DNA from: Spiribacter vilamensis
GTDB lineage: Bacteria; Pseudomonadota; Gammaproteobacteria; Nitrococcales; Nitrococcaceae
Length of the DNA stretch: 64,000 bases
NCBI RefSeq assembly: GCF_004217415.1
Contig: NZ_SHLI01000001.1
Location: forward strand, 1,879,239-1,943,238
Reading direction: 5' to 3'
The translations under genes were made by a program, and so were the position numbers. Below the pieces are notes generated by a model, which saw only the letters and a list, made by a program, of their open reading frames with translations, had not been told where the DNA came from and made no database searches. Of this stretch, positions 8,592 through 17,010 are shown piece by piece (position 1 is the first letter of the stretch; each line of letters begins with the position of its first letter).

Positions 8592-9530
8592 ATGACAATA
8601 TTAAAACGAACGACGGCCCCTCTCTTGCAAATGGCGTCTTGCATAGGTAATCGAATTTACCCGTATAGGAATGAGAATGCTTTGCTAATAAGTGGTTCTC
8701 CACGGGGGGGGACGACGTGGATAGCTGAAAGCATAGGGAATGCTATTGGAAGATATAGAAGTTTGTGGGAGCCTTTGCAAGGAGGAAATATCTCAAAACT
8801 AAACTTGGGATTCTCGAAACGCCCTTTTCTGGACGACAATTCCGTAACTTCTGATCAAAAAAATTTCTTTCATACGTTAGTAAATGCACAACAGGCTAAC
8901 AGTCATCTGCTAAGGCTTCGTGAAAAACCTTCAAATATTTTTCATTTGTTCACGAACGGACGCTTAATCATAAAATTTGTTCGAGGGAATGGAGTTGTTG
9001 CATTAATTTCTGAGAAGTTTGAGTTACCTAAGCCTCTTATTATAATACGGCACCCCTGTGCAGTAATTTCGTCACAGATGCATATGGGATCTTGGGAAGA
9101 TCATCCACATATTGATGATAATCTTGTTTTGAAATACCCACATTTATCGGATGTAGTGGATAGCAAAGCTCCCTTGGAGGAGAGGCTGGCAATGACCTGG
9201 GCAGCTGATGTTGTTGCCGCGAAGGCTAATAGTTCCCGGGTCAATATCGTCTTCTACGAAGATGTGGTTTTGAAGGGTTCTGAGGCCTTGGCTCCAGCCT
9301 TTGAGTCATGGGGTTGGACAAAGCCACCTGAAAATCTGGAACAGATACTGGGGCGACCAAGTTCTACCACTCACGCGTGGTCAACGCTTGATGATTTGGA
9401 AAGCAAGATAGGCAGATGGCGAAAAGACTTGGACACTGAATCTGTTCGGAGGGTTTTGAGTGTTTGTTATGCCATGGGTGTCAAGGATTACGGGGAATCA
9501 GTTTGGCCACAAACGCAGAATGATGCGTAA
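8592..9530 (+). CDS. Sulfotransferase family protein (second of three)
   Basis: This 312-residue protein has the phosphosulfate-binding loop LISGSPRGGTTWIAESI near residues 33-49 and the 3'-phosphate-binding motif PLIIIRHPCAVISSQM near residue 160. Both are typical of PAPS-dependent sulfotransferases. I prefer the ATG at 8592, with GGAG about 11 bp upstream, over a TTG at 8547. The gene is strongly AT-rich and is the first gene after the IS481 element. About 220 bp of AT-rich non-coding DNA ahead of it could hold its promoter. It ends 3 bp before the glycosyltransferase at 9534, so the two are probably co-transcribed. It has a different sequence from the sulfotransferases at 977 and 13790 and probably sulfates a different position or residue. 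Confidence 0.82.
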   Translation: MTILKRTTAPLLQMASCIGNRIYPYRNENALLISGSPRGGTTWIAESIGNAIGRYRSLWEPLQGGNISKLNLGFSKRPFLDDNSVTSDQKNFFHTLVNAQQANSHLLRLREKPSNIFHLFTNGRLIIKFVRGNGVVALISEKFELPKPLIIIRHPCAVISSQMHMGSWEDHPHIDDNLVLKYPHLSDVVDSKAPLEERLAMTWAADVVAAKANSSRVNIVFYEDVVLKGSEALAPAFESWGWTKPPENLEQILGRPSSTTHAWSTLDDLESKIGRWRKDLDTESVRRVLSVCYAMGVKDYGESVWPQTQNDA

Positions 9531-9533
9531 TTT

Positions 9534-10637
9534 ATGAGAATATTGTTCCATCATCCACTTCCACTGAACGAGCAGGCGAAGTCAGCCAGCGGAATCCGCC
9601 CCCTCTGCATGCTTAAAGCATTCCGCGATTCTGGCTATCAGGTTGATTTGGTGACCGGTTACAGCACGGAGCGAAGCCGTACAATCAAGGAAATTAAAAA
9701 AAACGTTAGGGCGGGCACTCAGTATGACCTGGTGTATTCGGAAAGCTCAACCATGCCGACGGCACTCACGGATCGCCACCACCTGCCGCTGCGGCCGTTC
9801 ATGGATTTCGCGTTTCTTTCCTTCTGCAGGCGTCATGGCATTCCAATAGGCTTGTTTTACCGTGATATATACTGGCGGTTTGATAACTATGGTGAGGGGG
9901 TTAACGCCCTCAAAATTCTGATGGCAAGAGCCTTTTACTGGGTCGATCTATACGCTTATCAGAAAACGGTGGCTCGGCTTTACTTACCTTCAGTAGAGAT
10001 GGGGAAGTATGTTCCCCTTGTAAACCCGGATCGGTTTACGGCGCTACCGCCGGGCCACGGTAGTATTTCAAGTTCGAACGAATTAGACGTTTCGGAGCGG
10101 TTGTCTGGCGAAGGTCCCTTGCGGCTATTCTACGTTGGCGGCATGTCGAGCCACTACCAGATGCACGTGCTCTTCGAGGTTGTTTCTCGGATCGCTGGGG
10201 TCGAATTGACCGTGTGTACGCGCGAGGCCGAGTGGCAAGCAGTGGGCAACGAATACCCTCCTTTACCTGCAAATATCCAGATAATTCACGAATCCGGTGA
10301 GGCGATGGAGGGCTATCTGCGAGCGGCCGATCTGGCGGTTCTCTTCGTGCGTCCACAAGAGTATCGGGAATTTGCCGCGCCCGTTAAGTTGTATGAATAC
10401 CTTGGCCACCGGAAACCCATAATCGCCTCTCAAGGCACGCTCGCCGGTCGATTCGTCGAGGAGAATGCTGTTGGATGGACGATTCCCTACGAAGATAACG
10501 CTTTGCAAAACCTGTTAGAAAATCTGCTAACCCAGCCTGAAAGAATTGAGAAAGTGGCGCGGAGGGCTAGTTCCATTGCAGAGGACCATACCTGGCAAGT
10601 GCGAGCGCGACAGGTCATTGATGAGTTGGCAGGATGA
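9534..10637 (+). CDS. Glycosyltransferase (GT4-like, GT-B fold)
   Basis: This 367-residue protein has the GT-B layout. The N-terminal Rossmann part begins MRILFHHPLPLNEQAKSASG. The C-terminal nucleotide-sugar-binding part has RLFYVGGMSSHYQMHVLFEVV, then AADLAVLFVRPQEYREFAAPVKLYEYL, which corresponds to the E-x7-E region of family-4 glycosyltransferases. A KPIIAS strand and a C-terminal helix follow. It starts 3 bp after the sulfotransferase stop, and its own stop overlaps the next gene (ATGA), so all three are coupled. The role is cytosolic addition of one sugar to the growing repeat unit; donor and linkage cannot be read from sequence. The acceptor half is more AT-rich than the C-terminal half. 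Confidence 0.75.
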   Translation: MRILFHHPLPLNEQAKSASGIRPLCMLKAFRDSGYQVDLVTGYSTERSRTIKEIKKNVRAGTQYDLVYSESSTMPTALTDRHHLPLRPFMDFAFLSFCRRHGIPIGLFYRDIYWRFDNYGEGVNALKILMARAFYWVDLYAYQKTVARLYLPSVEMGKYVPLVNPDRFTALPPGHGSISSSNELDVSERLSGEGPLRLFYVGGMSSHYQMHVLFEVVSRIAGVELTVCTREAEWQAVGNEYPPLPANIQIIHESGEAMEGYLRAADLAVLFVRPQEYREFAAPVKLYEYLGHRKPIIASQGTLAGRFVEENAVGWTIPYEDNALQNLLENLLTQPERIEKVARRASSIAEDHTWQVRARQVIDELAG

Positions 10638-11743
10638 AAGTCGCTCTCCTTGCAGGCGGGTCATCCATTCACACCATTCGCTGGGCGAACGGCCTGGACG
10701 AAGCCGGTGTTGAGGTGCATCTCATTACGCAGCATCCATTGCTTGAGCCGGTTGGCGCGTCCGTGCACGTTCACGAATTCCCTGCTCGGGGTGTACCGGG
10801 TTATTGCACGATGGTCCCGGGAGTAAGAAGGCTCCTTCGCGAGATCCAGCCGGACCTTGTTAATGCCCACTATGCGAGTGGTTACGGGACGACTGCCCGT
10901 CTAGTTGGCTATCGTCCTTGGTTATTGTCCGTATGGGGAAGTGACGTTTACGACTTTCCGGACAAAACCCCGTTGCATCGCTGGCTGGTTCGGCAAAATC
11001 TCCGCGCAGCGGATGCTGTTGCGTCTACTAGCCATTGCATGGCCGAGCGGACCCGTTTTCTGGCACGCGATCTTGGCGAGATCGCGATCACGCCGTTTGG
11101 TGTGGATAGGGAGGCGTTTCTGAGTGTTTCCCCGAGGAAAGGTGACGAAAGTGGGGAAGGCCAAGAGGTGATTGTGGGGACGGTCAAGTCCATGGCGCCG
11201 AAATACGGCATCGATACGTTGCTACGGGCCTTTGCAGCGGTGCGGGAACGGCTGCAGTCGGAAGGCAGCGCCCTGGCTGACCGTTTACGGCTTCGTCTTG
11301 TGGGTGACGGTCCTCAGGCCGAGGAACTTCAGGTCCTTGCAAAGGGCCTTGGGATCGCTGCGGCAACGACATTTGTGGGGCGGGTACCGCATGGGGAGGT
11401 ACCACAAGAGCTGGAAAAATTGGATGTCTATGTGGCCCTAAGCCGGATGGAGAGCTTTGGCGTAGCGATCATTGAAGCAGGCGCTGCCGGCCTTCCCGTA
11501 GTGGTGTCTGATGCCGGAGGACTGCCCGAGGTGACGCTGGAAGGGAAAACAGGGTTCGTGGTCCCGCGAGAAGATCCTGGCGCCGCAGCAGAGGCAATTT
11601 TGCGGTTGGTGCAGTATCCGGAACTACGTACCCGTATGGGGGCCGCTGCCCAAACGCACGTTAATCAAAATTATAGCTGGCCCGCCTGCATTGAAACGAT
11701 GCAAGGGGTCTACAAGGCCACCATTGAGGGGTACGAGAGGTAG
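10634..11743 (+). CDS. Glycosyltransferase family 4 protein
   Basis: This 369-residue GT-B protein begins MKVALLAGGSSIHTIRWANGL. It then has LLSVWGSDVYDFPD, typical of WbnH/capsular GT4 enzymes, and the donor-site helix ESFGVAIIEAGAAGLPVV with the E-x7-E pair. VIVGTVKSMAPKYGIDTLL opens the second domain. The start overlaps the previous stop by 4 bp. The stop is followed one base later by the wecB start, so the genes form one transcription unit. Composition is moderately GC-rich, between the AT-rich and GC-rich blocks of the locus. Its likely job is transfer of a hexose or HexNAc from a nucleotide sugar during repeat-unit assembly. Confidence 0.85.
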   Translation: MKVALLAGGSSIHTIRWANGLDEAGVEVHLITQHPLLEPVGASVHVHEFPARGVPGYCTMVPGVRRLLREIQPDLVNAHYASGYGTTARLVGYRPWLLSVWGSDVYDFPDKTPLHRWLVRQNLRAADAVASTSHCMAERTRFLARDLGEIAITPFGVDREAFLSVSPRKGDESGEGQEVIVGTVKSMAPKYGIDTLLRAFAAVRERLQSEGSALADRLRLRLVGDGPQAEELQVLAKGLGIAAATTFVGRVPHGEVPQELEKLDVYVALSRMESFGVAIIEAGAAGLPVVVSDAGGLPEVTLEGKTGFVVPREDPGAAAEAILRLVQYPELRTRMGAAAQTHVNQNYSWPACIETMQGVYKATIEGYER

Positions 11744-11744
11744 G

Positions 11745-12839
11745 ATGCAACGGATATTGACTGTTATAGGTGCCCGCCCGCAATTCATCAAGGCTGCCTC
11801 TGTCTCCCGCGCTATCCACGCAAAAGAGGGCCTTGCCGAAGTCCTGGTCCATACAGGTCAGCACTTCGACGCCAACATGTCGGATGTCTTCTTCGACGAG
11901 CTGGGCATTCCGGCCCCGGATTATCACCTGGGCGTGAGTGGTGGCGGTCACGGCGCCATGACCGGGCGCATGCTGGAGCGGCTGGAGGAACTCCTCGAGA
12001 AGGAAGCCCCGGACTGGGTGCTGGTCTACGGCGATACCAACTCCACCCTGGCTGGAGCCCTCGCTGCGGCCAAGCTGCATATCCCGGTGGCCCATGTCGA
12101 GGCCGGGCTGCGATCGTTCAACCGGCGCATGCCAGAGGAGCTGAACCGGATCCTCACGGATCAGCTCGCGGATATCCTGTTCACTCCCACGGACACCGCG
12201 AGCGATAACCTGCGCCGGGAGGGCGTGTCCGAAAGCCGCATCGCCCAAGTGGGGGACGTCATGTTCGATGCCGCGCTCTTCTACGCCGAGCGGGCGGCCG
12301 AGCGCAGCGCCATCCTGAACGAGCATGGCCTGAACAAAGGGGAATACGTCCTGGCCACTATTCATCGGGCTGAGAACACCGACGATCCGGAACGCCTGGG
12401 CGCTATCATGACGGGACTGGAAGCCGCCGCGCAGGAACGGCCGGTGGTTCTACCCCTGCATCCGCGGACCCGCGCTGCCATGGCTCGGGAAGGGTTCGAG
12501 CCCCAGCATATCCGACTCATCGAGCCGGTCGGCTATCTCGACATGGTGGCCTTGGAGAGCAATGCCGCGGTCATCGCCACTGACTCCGGCGGCGTACAGA
12601 AAGAGGCTTATTTCCATGGGGTGCCGTGCGTGACGTTGCGGGACGAGACGGAGTGGGTAGAGCTGGTCGAGATGGGCTGGAACGAGCTGGCGCCGCCGGG
12701 GAGTGCTGATATTGCCCTGCTCCTTCGGAATGTTGTGGAGCGTGACATAGGAAGAAAAGAGAATCGAGATAAGCGTAATATTTACGGTGAAGGGGAAACT
12801 TCTACCCACATAACTTCCACCCTGTCTGAGGAGTATTAG
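11745..12839 (+). CDS. wecB: UDP-N-acetylglucosamine 2-epimerase (non-hydrolysing)
   Basis: This 364-residue protein has the full WecB/MnaA signature: TVIGARPQFIKAA at the N-terminus, VHTGQHFD, YGDTNSTLAGALAAA, HVEAGLRSFNRRMPEELNR, TIHRAENTDDPER and ATDSGGVQKEA. The reaction interconverts UDP-GlcNAc and UDP-ManNAc, a precursor for ManNAc or ManNAcA residues. The ATG at 11745 follows the preceding TAG by one base, with GAGAGG upstream. The last ~100 bp switch abruptly from GC-rich to AT-rich, yet still encode the family's usual NIYGEGE-type tail, so the 3' end may have been exchanged by recombination. Together with a dehydrogenase such as the tviB product (22448) it could supply a HexNAc uronic acid. 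Confidence 0.92.
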   Translation: MQRILTVIGARPQFIKAASVSRAIHAKEGLAEVLVHTGQHFDANMSDVFFDELGIPAPDYHLGVSGGGHGAMTGRMLERLEELLEKEAPDWVLVYGDTNSTLAGALAAAKLHIPVAHVEAGLRSFNRRMPEELNRILTDQLADILFTPTDTASDNLRREGVSESRIAQVGDVMFDAALFYAERAAERSAILNEHGLNKGEYVLATIHRAENTDDPERLGAIMTGLEAAAQERPVVLPLHPRTRAAMAREGFEPQHIRLIEPVGYLDMVALESNAAVIATDSGGVQKEAYFHGVPCVTLRDETEWVELVEMGWNELAPPGSADIALLLRNVVERDIGRKENRDKRNIYGEGETSTHITSTLSEEY

Positions 12840-13784
12840 ATGAGTAGGAGTATCAATTGGCCTGCGGGCGCCAAGTTTGCCTTTACGATTTTTGACGACA
12901 CTGACAACTCTACTGTCACTAACACTAAGCCTGTATACGATTATTTATACGAAAAGAGTATATTTACTACAAAATCAGTTTGGTGTTTCCCTCCCAGAGG
13001 TGATTATGGAGGCCAGTCCCTGCAAGAAACTGATTACCTGAAATGGGTGAAGAACCTCCAAAGTCAAGGGTTTGAGATTGGGCTTCACAATGTGGGTGAT
13101 GGAGCTTTCACGAGAGATGAGATTATTCGTGGCTTGAAGGAATTTGAGCAAAAAATCGGTACTGCTCCAAAAATCCATTGTAACCATGTTTCAAATCCTG
13201 ACAACTTATATTGGTGGGATCGGCGTTTCGTCTGGCCTATTAGCGCGTTATATAGAGTTGCGTATTGGCTAAAGAAGAGATCTCCGGTTCCCGCAGGTGG
13301 AGATAATCCAACATCTAAACTTTTTTGGGGAGACGTTGCGAAAAAGAAGTTAAAATATGTACGCAATCTAACCTTTTGCCAAATAAACACGCTAGCCTGT
13401 GATCCCCGAATGCCTTGGGGCGACCCAAGCAAGCCTTATGTAAACTTCTGGTTTAGCTCATCGGATGGGCATAATGTTAATCTATTTAACGATCTTTTAG
13501 TTCCAGGTAACCTGGACAGGTTAGAAAACGAAGGCGGTGCATGCATCATTTACACGCACTTTGCAAGTGGGTTCGTCGACGATTGCGGCCGTTTAGATCC
13601 AGAGTTTAAACGCAGGATTGATGACTTGTCTTCGAGGGGAGGTTGGTTTGTTCCTTGTGGCGAGTTGTTGGATTACTTACAAGCGCAAGAAGGACGGGGA
13701 AAGGCAGGCTATTGGTATCGTTTATCAAGGAACTTGATGTGGGCTTTTGACAGAGTCCGTAAATATATTCGATATCGGATGTGA
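12840..13784 (+). CDS. Polysaccharide deacetylase-like (NodB-fold) protein
   Basis: This 314-residue protein begins at the base after the wecB stop. A NodB-like start reads GAKFAFTIFDDTDNSTV (paired Asp residues near 19-22). A GFEIGLHNVGDG segment near residue 80 occupies the place of metal-binding motif 2, and KIHCNHVSNPDN and CIIYTHFASGF contribute later histidines. The canonical H-(S/T)-x-x-H motif is not obvious, so metal binding may be arranged differently, or the protein may have changed function. It is AT-rich and shares composition with the next sulfotransferase gene. Deacetylation of a glycan amino sugar is the best guess, held with moderate confidence. Confidence 0.55.
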   Translation: MSRSINWPAGAKFAFTIFDDTDNSTVTNTKPVYDYLYEKSIFTTKSVWCFPPRGDYGGQSLQETDYLKWVKNLQSQGFEIGLHNVGDGAFTRDEIIRGLKEFEQKIGTAPKIHCNHVSNPDNLYWWDRRFVWPISALYRVAYWLKKRSPVPAGGDNPTSKLFWGDVAKKKLKYVRNLTFCQINTLACDPRMPWGDPSKPYVNFWFSSSDGHNVNLFNDLLVPGNLDRLENEGGACIIYTHFASGFVDDCGRLDPEFKRRIDDLSSRGGWFVPCGELLDYLQAQEGRGKAGYWYRLSRNLMWAFDRVRKYIRYRM

Positions 13785-13789
13785 ATATT

Positions 13790-14620
13790 ATGACTGTAAA
13801 GCCCAATTTTGTCGGAATAGGCGGGCAAAAATGCGCGAGTACTTGGTTGTCAGAATGTCTACGTTCACATCCTAATGTCTTTATGAGCTCACCTAAGGAG
13901 CTGCGCTATTTTGTAGATCACGAGAAGAAAGGGATCGCTTGGTATTTGAGTTTTTTTGATAATGCCGGAGGTTACCAATGCCGCGGAGAGTTTGCATCAA
14001 ACTACATTTACTTCCCAGAAAGTGCGGCCAAAATCAGGGAAGCTCTGGGTGAGGTCAAGATCATAGCGGTAGTCAGGGAGCCGGCGGGGAGGGTGCTTAG
14101 TCATATTAAGCACCTAATCAGGGATGGAGACTTACCACCTATGGAAGGGGTGATAGATGAAAGCAAACTCAAACAGATCGTAGATAAGCATCCAAAAGTT
14201 ATTTCAAATTCTTTTTACTTCGAAGGGCTGGCTTCTTATCGTTCTGCATTCGGGGCAAGCTCGGTCTATGTGGTTTCTCAAGCTGCCTGCGAAAAAAAAA
14301 CCTCTGAGGTTCTGTCGAAGTTATGGCGATTCTTAGGGGTTTCAAGTGATGTGATTGTTGGTGACGCCGAAAACGTTGTAAGCGCCGGTGTTAACCCTCG
14401 TTTCTATTGTCTAGAAAAATTACGTAGAAAAATTTTCTCGTCAGTGAAATATAGCGCGCCCTGGTTGATAAATGCATCCAAGAAGATCGGTGTTTCTTCT
14501 GCATATCGTAAAGTCAACCAGGGAAGATCAATCGATCTTGATCAAAGTTCGATTGATTTTGTATATGCTAAGTGCGGAAGAGATTGGGAAAAAACTCAAT
14601 CTATTCTTGATGTGAACTAA
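13790..14620 (+). CDS. Sulfotransferase family protein (third of three)
   Basis: This 276-residue protein carries the phosphosulfate loop as FVGIGGQKCASTWLSECL at residues 6-23, with Gln-Lys-Cys-Ala-Ser-Thr replacing the common PRSGTT, as in heparan-type and bacterial sulfotransferases. The 3'-phosphate motif is IIAVVREPAGRVLSHIKHL near residue 90. PKELRYF and NYIYFPESAAKIRE are also typical of this branch. A GTG at 13781 overlapping the previous stop is an alternative start; neither start has a clear Shine-Dalgarno sequence. The gene is AT-rich and ends 260 bp before the IS3 element. Three different sulfotransferases in one locus argue for a multiply sulfated polysaccharide. Confidence 0.82.
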   Translation: MTVKPNFVGIGGQKCASTWLSECLRSHPNVFMSSPKELRYFVDHEKKGIAWYLSFFDNAGGYQCRGEFASNYIYFPESAAKIREALGEVKIIAVVREPAGRVLSHIKHLIRDGDLPPMEGVIDESKLKQIVDKHPKVISNSFYFEGLASYRSAFGASSVYVVSQAACEKKTSEVLSKLWRFLGVSSDVIVGDAENVVSAGVNPRFYCLEKLRRKIFSSVKYSAPWLINASKKIGVSSAYRKVNQGRSIDLDQSSIDFVYAKCGRDWEKTQSILDVN

Positions 14621-14915
14621 AGAATAGCATGTCTGGAACGAAAACGTAAGACACGTATGCTTATTTTCTATATGTTGTGGTCTTCAATTTGGCTGTCTCT
14701 GCTTCCACTGCTATATGACTTACAGGTGGAAGGCTCCAATCTGAATGCGTTATGTAGTGGCAGCTAAGTTTCCCGATGTGCCTTCTAAACCGTAGAAGGA
14801 AACCAAAAACGTTGCGATCAAGATGGGAGCGGCAGCTTTCAGTGTCGGTCCGGTATCATCGGAGGACTGACGCTGTCTTTCAAGGTAGATGTCGCTAAAA
14901 AAGATCACGAGTTCT

Positions 14916-15962
14916 TTAACAGTGAGACGCTTTCTCCGGGTTTAGATCCACGGCGTCGGGTAGCCCGAAGTTGCGGATGGCACCGGGCCAGCGTTCAGGG
15001 TGAGCGTTACGCGCCTGCTCGTACGTTGCCCGGCGATTGGCCAGGATCGACGTTGCCTCGCCGCTGTGGCGCTGGTCGGGTGTGACGTAGTTGAGCGCGC
15101 TGTGGCGATGCTCGGTGTTGTACCAGTGGACAAAGCCGAGCACCCATTCGCGCGCCTGCTCGAGGTTCGCGAAGCCCTTGGCCGGGAACCCGGGGCGGTA
15201 CTTCAGCGTTCGGAACAGCGCCTCGGAGTAGGCGTTGTCGTTGCTCACGCGAGGCCGGCTGCGCGACGGCGTGATCCCGAGGTCATAGAGCTTTTGCAGG
15301 AAGGTCGCCGCCTTCATGGGACTGCCGTTATCGGAGTGCAGGATCAGCGGCTTGTCTCTCAAAGCCAGATGCTCACGCCAGTGGGCTTTTTCGACGAGTT
15401 CGCTGGCAAGCTCCCCAGTCTCGGCCGCATAGACCTCATGGCCGACGATCTTGCGGCTGAACACATCGACGATCAGGTACAGGTACCACCAGGCACCGCA
15501 GATCGGCCCGGGGAGCCATGACACGTCCCAGGACCAAAGCTGGTTGGGTGCATCCGCCCGGTGGGTTGTGGGCGCCCGTCGGCCTTCAGGCGCCTTGTCG
15601 CGGCCACGGTGATGGTTCTGGTCGTGGTCGCGCAGCACGCGGTAGAACGTCGATTCCGAGGCGATATAGCAGCCCTCGTCGGCCTGATCGGCAACGATGT
15701 ACGCCGGTGGTCGGCTGCGGTAATGGGGCTGGTTGCACAGAGTGATGATCACAGCACGCTCTACTTCAGAGAGTTTATTATGCGGCACTGGGCGCCTGGC
15801 ATCGGGACGGGCATCGGCGCACGTCCCCTGCGGCGTGCTCCAACGCTGATAGGTCCTTACGCTCACGCCCACGATGTCGCAGGCCCTGGCCAGCCGAGCA
15901 CCGTCACGCTGGGCCTGTTCGACCAGGGCGACGGTGTTTTGGCGATCTGGGAGGCTGGTCAT
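14916..15962 (-). CDS. IS3-family transposase, OrfB (integrase-core)
   Basis: This 348-residue protein has an N-terminal helix-turn-helix (ACDIVGVSVRTYQRW), an HTH_21-like helical region, and an rve-type DDE catalytic domain. The first Asp is in LWSWDVSWLPG, the second in LILHSDNGSPM, and the Glu in NDNAYSEALFRTLKY. The C-terminal WYNTEHRHSALNYVTP block is typical of IS3-family OrfB. Its ATG overlaps the orfA stop (ATGA, 15959-15962), which points to translational coupling rather than a classical -1 frameshift fusion. The reading frame is intact. Confidence 0.9.
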   Translation of the reverse strand: MTSLPDRQNTVALVEQAQRDGARLARACDIVGVSVRTYQRWSTPQGTCADARPDARRPVPHNKLSEVERAVIITLCNQPHYRSRPPAYIVADQADEGCYIASESTFYRVLRDHDQNHHRGRDKAPEGRRAPTTHRADAPNQLWSWDVSWLPGPICGAWWYLYLIVDVFSRKIVGHEVYAAETGELASELVEKAHWREHLALRDKPLILHSDNGSPMKAATFLQKLYDLGITPSRSRPRVSNDNAYSEALFRTLKYRPGFPAKGFANLEQAREWVLGFVHWYNTEHRHSALNYVTPDQRHSGEATSILANRRATYEQARNAHPERWPGAIRNFGLPDAVDLNPEKASHC

Positions 15963-16468
15963 TCGTCCTCGTCGTTGCGGCCCCAGATCGCCCCGGCTTT
16001 TTTTGATAACGTCAGCAACGCTGCCGTTTCTGCCAGGGCCCTGTCCTTACGCCTGAGCTCGCGCTGGAGCTGCTTCATGCGCTTTTGCTCGGCCTTGTGT
16101 TCCTGGCGTGAGCGCTTGTACTGTTCGGCGGCATTGGCGTTGGCGTGCATGCAGCTCTCCCGCCAGGCCTCGACCTGCTCGGGATAGAGCCCCTATTCAC
16201 GGCAGTAGGCGCTGAACTCCGCCTCGCTCATCGGCGCGGTCTCGAGCACGACGCGGAATTTCTCCTCGCTGCTCCAGCCCTCCGGAGTCGATCCTCGTGA
16301 TGGCAAAACCTGTCCTCCCTCGCGGGCCTGTTTGCGCCAATTGTACAAGGTCGCCATGGAGATCCCTTCTACCTGTGCGACTTCGGGGACTGTTCGATTC
16401 ATCGGGGGTGCGAGCTTGCGCAGGACCGATTCCTTACGCTCTGTCGAGTAGTGCTTCATGGTTGTCAC
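15959..16468 (-). pseudogene. IS3-family OrfA interrupted by an amber codon
   Basis: The frame starting at 16468 encodes a helix-turn-helix OrfA: MKHYSTERKESVLRKL, then VAQVEGISMATLYNWRKQAR. It stops at TAG (plus-strand CTA, 16193-16195) after SAYCRE. Without a frame change it continues as GLYPEQVEAWRESC, followed by a leucine-rich coiled helix of Lys, Arg and Gln, to the TGA at 15959-15961. A single nonsense change in a normal OrfA explains this simply. Restart downstream could still allow a C-terminal piece to be made. Confidence 0.8.
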
Positions 16469-16501
16469 CTGCTAGTTGCGTTGAGGCGACAACTACGTTG
16501 A

Positions 16502-17010
16502 CTCATAGGGCTGATGGCCGTTGCGCAGGGGAAGCTGATGATTCTGTTTCGGTAGGTGCTAATTAGTGTTGCACTTTTTTGGGAAGGCTTGAATTCCAGT
16601 ATATTCAACTCTTCGGTTCAATCGGCTATCTTTATATGGTTGTGCTAAACCTCGGCGACGCAGTTTGGAGCTGGCCGTGTCCCGGTGCAATACGGAGTGC
16701 ATGTTCACTGAGTCCCCCGCGTAACCGGGCGGTACGAGATAAGATGAGTAGAGCTGGTAGAGATCGGATTGAACGAGCGAGGACCGACGGGAAATGCTGA
16801 TGTTGCTGAGTCTGTACGTTGTACGGTTGGACAGGTGCAGAGGGATAGGGAGTGCCATGGGTAGGTTGGACGGCACAGGTGTACTCTAGATAATTAATTA
16901 GAATTTTATCGCTATACGATTTTTAATTTTTCGATCGGATTTAGGGTGGTCCTTTCTGGCTTCTCTTCGAGCCACCAGAGCGATAACCAAACTCCGAAAG
17001 GGTATCGTTA
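16502..17010. other. Gene-free leader between the IS3 element and the glycosyltransferase at 17011
   Basis: I found no reading frame here that looks like a protein. The first 380 bp have mixed composition and may be remnant sequence displaced by the IS. From about 16885 to 16950 the DNA is very AT-rich and could hold a promoter for the genes from 17011 on, although no clean -35/-10 pair stands out. A weak hairpin (TGGCT, 8-base loop, AGCCA) lies near 16957-16974. A GGCGGTA heptamer near 16729 recalls the ops element of long polysaccharide operons, but its context does not match further. Confidence 0.4.

Larger units (their letters stand above)
14880..16501 (-). mobile_element. IS3-family insertion sequence, probably defective
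   Basis: The left end (14880-14895) reads TCAAGGTAGATGTCGC. The reverse complement of the right end (16486-16501) reads TCAACGTAGTTGTCGC, which is 14 of 16 identical. The element carries orfA and orfB on the minus strand, overlapping by 4 bp. I could not find a convincing short target duplication, so the outer boundaries may be a few bases further out. Because orfA contains an in-frame stop, the copy is probably inactive on its own. Confidence 0.75.

Noticed and set aside
14657..14767. Short hydrophobic frame (MLIFYMLWSSIWLSLLPLLY...) before the IS3 element
   Set aside because: It has no ribosome-binding site and no similarity that I recognise, and it lies in AT-rich DNA where such frames are expected by chance.
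15959..15962. Programmed -1 frameshift between IS3 orfA and orfB
   Set aside because: No A-rich slippery heptamer is near the overlap. The ATGA junction and a separate orfB start fit translational coupling better.
16720..16745. GGCGGTA heptamer as an ops/JUMPstart antitermination element
   Set aside because: Only seven bases match, the next base is wrong, and the surrounding JUMPstart sequence is absent.
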